Assembly: GCA_964541485.1 (NCBI GenBank)
Contig: CAZIQL010000033.1
Coordinates: forward strand, 1 to 24,534
Length of the DNA: 24,534 nt
Origin: SIG299 sp964541485
GTDB taxonomy: Bacteria; Bacillota; Clostridia; Lachnospirales; Lachnospiraceae
Direction of reading: 5' to 3'
The first letter of the stretch is position 1. Every line of letters begins with the position of its first letter. Under the pieces are notes generated by a model. It worked only from the letters and a program-made list of their open reading frames with translations, was not told the DNA's origin and searched no databases. The position numbers were made by a program, and so were the translations under genes. Below are positions 13,677-20,698 of the stretch, in pieces.

Positions 13677-15473
13677 ATGAAGAGGACAAATATTATTTTA
13701 ATTTTAATAGCGATGCTGAGTCTGCTCGGTCTCGGAGCGGTGCTCATTTTTGTAGGGGATTCCGGGCAGGAGACACAGGGAGGAGCGCAGAGCGGTCTGG
13801 CAGATTACCAGAATAACTATATGGAGAATCTTGGTGCAAATAAAGAGATTTTGGTTACGGTGCTGGAGGATTTTTCGAAAGTGGGAAAGAATGGAATATA
13901 TGATTTGGCGTTCCAGGAATCCGTACGGGAAAAAATTGATGGTCTGATTGCGGAAAATGCCTATGATGAGGATATGCCGCTGGTGATTTACAATCCGTTC
14001 CTGACCAATTCCCAGTCGCTGTATGTTTATTTTGAGACCCAGCAGCCGTATTCGGTGTCGTATTCGATTCATTTGCCGGAAGAGGAGTATAAGGATTTTA
14101 AGGGGAATGTGGTGCCAAACGATCCGACAACCTCCTATGTGCATGAGTTTCAGATTACGGGTCTGATTCCGGACACGACCAATATGATCACGCTTCGTCT
14201 GACAGATCAGGACGGCAGAGTGATAATTCGCCGGTTTTATTACTATAATGAAAATACGGTGGAGGCTTCCGCGATTCAGTTGAAGGTGACACAGGGAACA
14301 AAGGTTGTGGCAAATGAGGACAAGACGGTCAGTACGGTGCCTGCCAGTGAGGATTCTGTGGCTGGGGGGATGTTTGTGACCTTTCCGGTGGCCAATGAAG
14401 TGAGTCCGTACCTGCGGATTTATGACAATGCCGGGGTGCAGAGAGCAGAACTTCCTCTGGAAGAGTTTGGGACAAAGAATATGCTGTTTGCAGACGGCAT
14501 GATGTATTACAAGGTATCGGAGACGAAGATTGTCGGACTGAATTGCCTGGGTCAGGCGGAAGTGATTTATACGGCAGAGGGATACACGTTTGGCGAGGAT
14601 TATTGTCTGGATAAGAATGAAGACATTCTTGTAATTGCAGGCAGGCAGTCGCAGAAATCGTCGGATGATATTATCCTGCTGATTGAGAGAGCAACCGGTG
14701 AAGTGACCGAGCTGGTGGATATGGGAAATCTGCTTTCTGAGTACAAAGACCTTTGCAGGGCTGCCGGAAAAGAGGCAGAGTGGTTGCACTTAAATTCCAT
14801 TGATTTGGTGGACGGAAACCGGATTTTAGTGAGTGACGAGGCAACCGGTACCATTATCAAAATCCGCAGACTGTACAATGACCCGAGAATTGCATTTATG
14901 GTGGGAGATGCGGAAATTTTTAAAGAAACTTCATATGCCGAGGAGTATTTCCTACGCGTGGATAATGAGTTTGAGATGCATCACAATCTTTCGGTGGTAA
15001 AGTATCAGGAATATGACATGATTCGTGAGTCCAGACATTATATTTATCTGTTGAATACAAACGAAGACATGGAATACGGAAAGAAGGAAGAGCCGTACGC
15101 GTATTATTATCGCTATCTTGTGGATGAAGCGGAGTTTGGTGTCCGTTTGAAGGACAGCTTTGTGATTCCGGCAGTGGCCGAGGATGGCAGCATACAGTGG
15201 TATGGAAATCATCTGCTGGTAAACGGTGATTTGATTCCGGAATTCCATGAATATGACAGTGAATTTCAGTTGATTGCCACATACCGCTATGTGGAGCCTG
15301 TGGTAAAAAAGACGGAAGAACAATTAGAGTACGAAGAGGACAATCCTCCGGCAGATGCTACAGTGTTGTTTGCCAGAGTGTTAAAGTTTGACTTTTTGGA
15401 CTATTATTTCACGGAAGAGCCGGTGATTATTCTGCCGGTGGAAAGTGAGACAGACGTATCGGAGGAGAAGTAG
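13677..15473 (+). CDS. Membrane-anchored arylsulfotransferase-like protein
   Basis: 598 residues from ATG 13677, preferred over upstream TTG 13650 and ATG 13662 because GAGGGG is correctly spaced and the protein then opens with a signal-anchor (MKRTN then a hydrophobic run, 6-26). Residues about 100-200 look like the Ig-like N-terminal domain of arylsulfate sulfotransferases (PLVIYNPF then LYVYFETQQP). The rest fits a beta-propeller: WLHLNSIDLVDGNRILVS (369-386) and EMHHNLSVV (433-441) match the usual His-bearing blades. Such enzymes move sulfate between phenols outside the cytosol. Where relatives have an Arg after VS, this protein reads DEATG, so activity is uncertain. First gene of a three-gene operon. 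Confidence 0.62.
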   Translation: MKRTNIILILIAMLSLLGLGAVLIFVGDSGQETQGGAQSGLADYQNNYMENLGANKEILVTVLEDFSKVGKNGIYDLAFQESVREKIDGLIAENAYDEDMPLVIYNPFLTNSQSLYVYFETQQPYSVSYSIHLPEEEYKDFKGNVVPNDPTTSYVHEFQITGLIPDTTNMITLRLTDQDGRVIIRRFYYYNENTVEASAIQLKVTQGTKVVANEDKTVSTVPASEDSVAGGMFVTFPVANEVSPYLRIYDNAGVQRAELPLEEFGTKNMLFADGMMYYKVSETKIVGLNCLGQAEVIYTAEGYTFGEDYCLDKNEDILVIAGRQSQKSSDDIILLIERATGEVTELVDMGNLLSEYKDLCRAAGKEAEWLHLNSIDLVDGNRILVSDEATGTIIKIRRLYNDPRIAFMVGDAEIFKETSYAEEYFLRVDNEFEMHHNLSVVKYQEYDMIRESRHYIYLLNTNEDMEYGKKEEPYAYYYRYLVDEAEFGVRLKDSFVIPAVAEDGSIQWYGNHLLVNGDLIPEFHEYDSEFQLIATYRYVEPVVKKTEEQLEYEEDNPPADATVLFARVLKFDFLDYYFTEEPVIILPVESETDVSEEK

Positions 15474-15480
15474 CCTTAGA

Positions 15481-17532
15481 ATGAGTAAAAAGCTTTATAT
15501 TGCAGAAAAACCAAGCGTTGCGCAGGAATTTGCAAAGGCGCTTAAACAAAATTTCACAAGAAAAGACGGGTATCAGGAATCTGCAGAGAGCGTTGTCACC
15601 TGGTGCGTTGGTCACCTCGTGACAATGAGTTATCCGGAAAGTTATGACCCGGCATTAAAAAAATGGGCAGTGGAAACACTGCCGTTTTTGCCGAAGGAAT
15701 ATAAGTATGAGCTGATTCCAGCGGTGGAGAAGCAGTTTCGCATTGTGCAGGGGCTTTTGAACCGGGAAGATGTGGACTGTATCTACATCTGTACCGACTC
15801 GGGACGAGAGGGTGAATATATTTACCGTCTGGTTGACCAGATGGCAGGAGTTCCTGCAAATAAAGAACGGCGCAGAGTGTGGATTGACTCACAGACCGAA
15901 GAGGAAATCTTACGTGGCATCCGGGAAGCAAAGCTTTGGACCGAGTATGACAATTTGTCTTCCTCGGCTTATTTGCGTGCAAAAGAAGACTATCTGATGG
16001 GTATCAATTTCTCGAGAATTTTGACCCTGAAGTATGGATATAATGTGCGGCAGTTCATGAAGTCGGAAAAGAATATCCCGATTTCCGTGGGGCGTGTTAT
16101 GACCTGCGTCCTTGGCATGGTCGTGCGGCGTGAACGGGAAATCCGTGCGTTTGTAAAGACTCCGTTTTACAGGGTTTTAGCAGCGGTACAGGTGGAAGAC
16201 GGCAATGAGCGTACCTTTGATGCGGAATTTAAGGCGGTGGAAGGAAGCCGCTATTTTAACCATCCGATGATGTATAAGGAAAACGGCTTTAAGGAAGAAA
16301 AGGATGCCAAAGAGCTGATAGAGCATCTGCAAGGACAGCCGGCAAGGGTACATAAGGTCGAGCGGAAGAAAGAGAACCGCAATGCACCGCTGTTATTTAA
16401 CCTTGCCGAGCTTCAGAACGAGTGCTCGAAGCTCTTTAAAATCAGCCCGGATGAGACGTTAAAAATTACGCAGGAGCTATATGAAAAGAAGCTGGTAACG
16501 TATCCGAGAACCGATGCGAGAGTGTTATCGACCGCAGTGGCAAAGGAGATTTATAAAAATATCAGTGGTCTTAGAAATTTCGGACCGGTGGGGGCATTTG
16601 CAACAGAGATTGTTAATAATAAGAGCTATCAGGGACTGGCGAAAACCCGTTATGTGAATGACAAACAGATTACGGACCACTACGCAATTATACCGACCGG
16701 ACAGGGACTTTCTGCGCTGAATTCGGTATCTGCTGTGGCAGGCAAGGTATACGAACTGATTTGCCGCCGTTTCTTAAGTATCTTTTATCCGCCGGCGGTG
16801 TATCAGAAGCTGGCGATTGATTTGCTGATTGGTGAGGAACATTTCTTTGCAAATTTCAAGGTTCTTTTGGAGGAAGGCTATTATAAGGTGGCAGGTAATC
16901 CGGGAAAGAGAAAGTCTGCGGAGGCCAAGGGTGAGACAAACAGTAAAGACGGAGCGGAAAGCGGTGGCAAGGAGTCTTCGGAGAATGAAGGAGAAGAAGA
17001 ATTCGGCCTGGATATGCTGGAACTCTTTAAAAATATGAAGTCCGGCATGACGTTGCCGGTCAAGGAGTTTAACATAAAGGAAGGAGAGACCTCTCCGCCA
17101 AAACGTTACAATTCCGGTTCCTTGATTCTTGCGATGGAAAACGCGGGTCAGCTGATTGAAGATGAAGAGCTGCGTGCGCAGATTAAGGGCAGCGGTATCG
17201 GTACCAGTGCGACCAGAGCCGAGATTTTAAATAAGTTAATTAAGATTACGTATCTGAACTTAAATAAAAAGACACAGATTATTACACCGACTTTGCTTGG
17301 AGAGGTGATTTATGATGTGGTGGCAAATTCTATTAAGTCACTCCTTAATGCAGAACTGACGGCAAGCTGGGAAAAAGGGCTTACCTATGTGGCAGAGGGC
17401 AGCATTACCGAAGAAGAATATATGCAAAAGCTGGAAGGCTTTGTGAGCCGTATGACCAACGGGGTGAAAGGGCTTAACAATCAGAATGCGCTGATACGGC
17501 TGTTTTCTGAGTCGGCAAAAAATTATAAATAA
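15481..17532 (+). CDS. topB: DNA topoisomerase III (type IA)
   Basis: Cuts and passes single DNA strands, relaxing and decatenating DNA. I start at ATG 15481, giving MSKKLYIAEKPSVAQEF, the normal TopB opening; a TTG at 15445 would only add residues overlapping the previous gene. 683 residues. The Toprim metal site is CTDSGREGE (104-112), a form common in Gram-positive TopB, and the nucleophile is Tyr341 in VTYPRTDARVLS. SGIGTSATRAEIL (571-583) is the conserved late motif. Residues about 476-508 are a charged, Gly/Ser/Glu-rich linker. There are no C-terminal zinc fingers, unlike TopA. The gene lies seven bases after the sulfotransferase-like gene. No conjugation genes are near, so it is probably the chromosomal enzyme. 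Confidence 0.92.
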   Translation: MSKKLYIAEKPSVAQEFAKALKQNFTRKDGYQESAESVVTWCVGHLVTMSYPESYDPALKKWAVETLPFLPKEYKYELIPAVEKQFRIVQGLLNREDVDCIYICTDSGREGEYIYRLVDQMAGVPANKERRRVWIDSQTEEEILRGIREAKLWTEYDNLSSSAYLRAKEDYLMGINFSRILTLKYGYNVRQFMKSEKNIPISVGRVMTCVLGMVVRREREIRAFVKTPFYRVLAAVQVEDGNERTFDAEFKAVEGSRYFNHPMMYKENGFKEEKDAKELIEHLQGQPARVHKVERKKENRNAPLLFNLAELQNECSKLFKISPDETLKITQELYEKKLVTYPRTDARVLSTAVAKEIYKNISGLRNFGPVGAFATEIVNNKSYQGLAKTRYVNDKQITDHYAIIPTGQGLSALNSVSAVAGKVYELICRRFLSIFYPPAVYQKLAIDLLIGEEHFFANFKVLLEEGYYKVAGNPGKRKSAEAKGETNSKDGAESGGKESSENEGEEEFGLDMLELFKNMKSGMTLPVKEFNIKEGETSPPKRYNSGSLILAMENAGQLIEDEELRAQIKGSGIGTSATRAEILNKLIKITYLNLNKKTQIITPTLLGEVIYDVVANSIKSLLNAELTASWEKGLTYVAEGSITEEEYMQKLEGFVSRMTNGVKGLNNQNALIRLFSESAKNYK

Positions 17533-17543
17533 GGAGAAATGAG

Positions 17544-18533
17544 ATGTTTCAGGCAAACGATAATCGGTATGAAAAAATGATTTACAACAAGTGTGGGAAG
17601 AGCGGATTGAAATTACCTGCAGTGTCGCTGGGGCTTTGGCAGAATTTCGGACACGGAAGCAACTTTGCCAATGCAGAGAACATGGTGCACACGGCGTTTA
17701 ATCTTGGTATCACGCATTTTGATTTGGCAAACAATTATGGTCATCCGTATAACGGAAGTGCAGAAGAGAATTTCGGAAGAATTTTAGACGGCATGCGTCA
17801 CTACCGTGATGAAATGTGTATTTCTACAAAAGCAGGCTATGATATGTGGCCGGGACCTTACGGGGATAAGAACGGTTCGAGAAAGTATCTGATTTCTTCT
17901 TTGGACCAGAGCTTGAAGCGTATGAATTTAGAGTATGTGGATATTTTCTATCACCACGTTTTTGATCCGAATACACCGCTTGAGGAAACGGCGGTTGCCT
18001 TGAATGATATTGTCAGACAGGGAAAGGCACTGTATGTCGGAATTTCGAATTACAATAGTCAGCAGACGGAAGAGATTATGCAGATTTTTAATGAACTGCA
18101 TACACCGTTTGTAGTGAATCAGCCATCGTATGCGATGTTAAACCGTTGGATTGAAAGAGACGGACTTGATATGTTTGCAGAAGAAAATGGTATCGGGCTG
18201 GCTGTATTTTCACCGCTTTATCAAGGCTTTTTGACCGACCGCTATTTAAACGGTGTTCCGGCGGATTCTCGTCTGGGTAAGGGCTGGTGGCTGGCTGACC
18301 AGCTGGATGAGAAGATGGTAGCGCGATTAAATAAGTTAAATGAAGTTGCCGCAAAGCGTGGACAGAAGCTCTCTCAGATGGCACTTTCCTGGGTGCTTCG
18401 AAACAAGGCGGTGACTACGGTGCTTATCGGTGCGAGCCGGCCGGAACAGATTGCAGAGAATGTGGCTTGTATTGAGAAGCTGGAGTTTACGGAAGCAGAG
18501 CTTGCAGAAATTGAGAAAATATTGGCGGAGTAA
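17544..18533 (+). CDS. Aldo/keto reductase (YghZ/GAP-reductase-like)
   Basis: 329 residues from ATG 17544. The ribosome binding site AAGGAGA begins within the topB stop codon, so it is co-transcribed with topB. The catalytic tetrad of aldo/keto reductases is visible: Asp60 and Tyr65 in HFDLANNYG, Lys96 in STKAGYD and His137 or His138 in FYHHVFD. A C-terminal NADPH-binding segment VLIGASRPEQIAENV is present. Motifs such as GLWQNFG and WPGPYGD resemble L-glyceraldehyde-3-phosphate reductases (YghZ type), which reduce small aldehydes, including methylglyoxal. The physiological substrate is not knowable from sequence. The link to TopB looks positional rather than functional. Confidence 0.87.
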   Translation: MFQANDNRYEKMIYNKCGKSGLKLPAVSLGLWQNFGHGSNFANAENMVHTAFNLGITHFDLANNYGHPYNGSAEENFGRILDGMRHYRDEMCISTKAGYDMWPGPYGDKNGSRKYLISSLDQSLKRMNLEYVDIFYHHVFDPNTPLEETAVALNDIVRQGKALYVGISNYNSQQTEEIMQIFNELHTPFVVNQPSYAMLNRWIERDGLDMFAEENGIGLAVFSPLYQGFLTDRYLNGVPADSRLGKGWWLADQLDEKMVARLNKLNEVAAKRGQKLSQMALSWVLRNKAVTTVLIGASRPEQIAENVACIEKLEFTEAELAEIEKILAE

Positions 18534-18537
18534 TGCA

Positions 18538-18572
18538 AAAGGCTGGTGTTTGGTTCACCAGCCTTTCATTAT
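18538..18572. terminator. Bidirectional terminator
   Basis: AAAGGCTGGTG (18538-18548) pairs perfectly with CACCAGCCTTT (18556-18566) around a seven-base loop. T-rich CATTATTATTT follows on plus. On minus the stem is followed by TGCATTAC, so it is weaker there. It lies between the converging reductase and membrane-protein genes. Confidence 0.82.
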
Positions 18573-19942
18573 TATTTCAATTCCTCAAATAGCTCCTCCA
18601 TCTGCCAATCATTATCCGAACCAAACAAATAATATTCTCCATCTATCGTGCGTATCAGAAGAAAACACTCCGCCTCTGTGTCCACACACAGTGTGCAGTG
18701 CGGGTCAATGCCGCTGACGGAAAAATCACCCTTTAAGATGGTTTCCATCGCAGTGCCCCAATTGCGGCTGCACTTTGGAAGTGTGGTAAGCAGTTCGACG
18801 GAATCGATATTATCTAGTTCTACCGCATAGGAAGAGGCAGCATGCGTTGCAGTCAGTTTGGTATCGGTCAGTTCTATGCGGACTTCGGAAAATTCCTCGG
18901 TCATCATCCAGACACCCATGAAAGGCAAAGCAAGGATGATGAGAAGAGAGATGCCCGTCATCCATTTGCCGGCAGGCTTAGCAAGGTTCATAGTAGTGCC
19001 CATGCCGACACGGTTGTTTACAATGTTGTTGGAGTCATTCTTATTGTAATAAAAAGCACCATATGGCCAGAAATCATCTTCGTCCACCAGAATTTCCGAT
19101 GGCTGTGCCAGATTGAGTTTTTGCTGTATAGAGCGGATACGGAACTCAATATACATAGTAACGATTAAGGTACCGATACAAAGAACCGCGGACGCAATCA
19201 GAAAGAATACCTCCAGATTTTGGTTTAAGAGAGCGCTAAAACTGAATACAGCGCAAAACCAGGACATCACAAGCCAGAATTTTCCCCAATAGTAGGTGCG
19301 AACACGGGTTAAATTAGCGGTTAAGTCCGGGTTAGTATTGATTCGGTCGCTTTTCTTACGGAACATAAAGTTATAACAAAAGTAAAACAGTACAATGGAA
19401 ATCGCATTTGTGCCGCAAATTATGAGAATCGGAGCAGGGGACAAGTCAGACGGGACCACGAGCGGATAGAGCAGTGGAATCAGGCTGACAATCAGCGGAA
19501 GTAAAAAGGTCACAAAGGAATATTCGTTTTCCACATCAAAGGAGGATGAGGTATCGGCAATCTGTACGCGGTGAAGCTCCGGATGATACCAATGTTTCTT
19601 TTTTAAGTCCCGCATTTTTTTGACACTCTTACAATAAGGAATATATGGAACAATAATGATTGCAATCATCCATACCAAAGCATATGTGATCTGTATAGAA
19701 AAGTACGGAATGAAAAATGCCGGTATATAAAGGAGGAGTGTAATCAGACAGACCAAGGTCAGTGACTTATGAAAGTGCGCTACAATCGCTTTTACCCGGT
19801 CATCCTCCCAGGCTTCTTTAGGAAGTGTAGTAGAGAGAATCAAATTGTTTTTAGGTTTTCCTTCGTTCCGGAGAGTGAAATAAATGATTGGAAGAATAGG
19901 AATAAAGCAAACAGCCAAAAAAATTGATAAAAAAGTATTCAT
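18572..19942 (-). CDS. Polytopic membrane protein with DUF5808-like segment
   Basis: 456 residues from ATG at 19942-19940, with AAAGGAGAA before it. About eight hydrophobic spans are visible (near residues 3-22, 62-80, 86-102, 143-163, 170-190, 222-240, 245-264 and 330-346). Between the last two, DDFWPYGAFYYNKNDSNNIV (289-308) and GMGTTMNLA resemble the DUF5808 pattern of a Trp, Tyr-Asn and Gly-rich loop. The soluble C-terminus after residue 350 looks like a beta-rich PH-type domain. A GntR regulator gene lies 80 bases upstream, with a shared candidate operator between them. Related regulator/membrane pairs respond to envelope stress in other Firmicutes, but no function is established for this one. 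Confidence 0.7.
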   Translation of the reverse strand: MNTFLSIFLAVCFIPILPIIYFTLRNEGKPKNNLILSTTLPKEAWEDDRVKAIVAHFHKSLTLVCLITLLLYIPAFFIPYFSIQITYALVWMIAIIIVPYIPYCKSVKKMRDLKKKHWYHPELHRVQIADTSSSFDVENEYSFVTFLLPLIVSLIPLLYPLVVPSDLSPAPILIICGTNAISIVLFYFCYNFMFRKKSDRINTNPDLTANLTRVRTYYWGKFWLVMSWFCAVFSFSALLNQNLEVFFLIASAVLCIGTLIVTMYIEFRIRSIQQKLNLAQPSEILVDEDDFWPYGAFYYNKNDSNNIVNNRVGMGTTMNLAKPAGKWMTGISLLIILALPFMGVWMMTEEFSEVRIELTDTKLTATHAASSYAVELDNIDSVELLTTLPKCSRNWGTAMETILKGDFSVSGIDPHCTLCVDTEAECFLLIRTIDGEYYLFGSDNDWQMEELFEELK

Positions 19943-19963
19943 GTGGTATTCTCCTTTCTGAAT

Positions 19964-19981
19964 TTACTACGCTTGTAGTAA
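19964..19981. promoter_or_regulatory. Palindromic candidate operator before the membrane-protein gene
   Basis: TTACTAC (19964-19970) and GTAGTAA (19975-19981) are perfect inverted halves around GCTT. The nine-base word TTGTAGTAA within it recurs upstream of the GntR gene. It lies just before the membrane-protein ribosome binding site. Confidence 0.5.
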
Positions 19982-20022
19982 AGTTAAATCCTGATATAAT
20001 GAAATTATCACTCGCAAAATGA

Positions 20023-20412
20023 CTAATCTCGACTTTTTGCATCGGAGAGCTCTTGGTAAATGAGATCACATGCATGCAACAGTTCTTCTTTTGTTATGCC
20101 GTCCGTATAGAGTTCGGATAGTAAAAGCCGAAGACCGGGGTGTTCTTTTACCGGTGGGTGATTTTTAAAGGAACGGTTTGGGTTAATCATGGCGCCACTC
20201 CGGCGGTCGGTAATCAGGTACCCTTCCTGCTTTAACAGCTGATAGGCTTTGTTTACCGTCATGGTATTGATGCCGGTCTCAGATGCCAGTGTGCGTATCG
20301 GCGGAAGCTTTTCTCCGGGCTTTAATTCTCCGTTTGCAATACCAAGGACAATTTGGTTGCGGATTTGCATATAGATGGGTGTATCCAAAGAAAAATCCAG
20401 TTTCAGTAGCAT
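20023..20412 (-). CDS. Small GntR-family regulator (YtrA/YhcF type)
   Basis: 129 residues from ATG at 20412-20410, preceded by AAGGAAG. Residues 1-76 are the winged helix of the GntR family: TPIYMQIRNQIVLGIANGEL, then LPPIRTLASETGINTMTVNKAYQLLKQEGYL with the wing DRRSGAMI. The remaining 50 residues are too short for a ligand-binding domain and look helical. This is the YtrA/YhcF layout, usually a local repressor of neighbouring transport or membrane genes. It is the first gene of a minus-strand unit with the membrane protein. Palindromes at both the regulator and membrane-gene upstream regions support self-regulation. Confidence 0.85.
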   Translation of the reverse strand: MLLKLDFSLDTPIYMQIRNQIVLGIANGELKPGEKLPPIRTLASETGINTMTVNKAYQLLKQEGYLITDRRSGAMINPNRSFKNHPPVKEHPGLRLLLSELYTDGITKEELLHACDLIYQELSDAKSRD

Positions 20413-20456
20413 TTTTCTGTCTTCCTTTCCGAATGAGAAATGAAATGATATCGTTG

Positions 20457-20491
20457 TAGTAACATGAATTGCGAACGTTACTAAGAGTATA
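20457..20491 (-). promoter_or_regulatory. Candidate -10 and operator of the GntR gene
   Basis: On minus, TATACT (20491-20486) is a good -10, with no convincing -35. Just downstream TAGTAAC and GTTACTA (20457-20463 and 20477-20483) form an inverted repeat with 13 bases between, covering the likely transcription start. TTGTAGTAA at 20454-20462 is shared with the palindrome at 19964-19981. Confidence 0.45.
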
Positions 20492-20587
20492 CAATAGAGT
20501 CTTGTTTTGTATTACATATAATAATACAAAGCATACAAAAAGTCAATGCATCCATTAGGAAAATAGTCCCGAGGCAATGGACAAAAT

Positions 20588-20616
20588 TTGTCTTGCATAC
20601 AAGATTATGTTAAAAT
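20588..20616 (+). promoter_or_regulatory. Promoter of the 5'-nucleotidase family gene
   Basis: TTGTCT (20588-20593) and TAAAAT (20611-20616) are 17 bases apart, and TGT directly before the -10 makes it an extended type. It is followed by an untranslated leader of about 75 bases in which I see no clear riboswitch. Confidence 0.6.
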
Positions 20617-20698
20617 ATCAAAGATGTGATTCTGCCCAAAAAACAGGGAATACGTTTTTTATAGAATCAATCAATTCAAGTAAAGAGAGGATCCCTAT

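Noticed and set aside
13704..14789. 361-codon minus-strand open frame inside the sulfotransferase-like gene
   Set aside because: The product is Ile/Arg/His-rich without domain signs or a start site; it is the mirror of a real coding frame.
15445..15480. Upstream TTG start for topoisomerase III
   Set aside because: It would add a charged segment overlapping the previous gene, whereas MSKKLYIAEKPSVAQEF at ATG 15481 is the normal family opening.
15790..15819. Toprim site with Gly instead of the second Asp (DSGREGE)
   Set aside because: From memory, DxGREGE is common in Gram-positive topoisomerase III, so it is not a defect.
20617..20698. Possible riboswitch in the leader of the 5'-nucleotidase family gene
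   Set aside because: No paired stems or known aptamer core could be traced in the short AT-rich leader.
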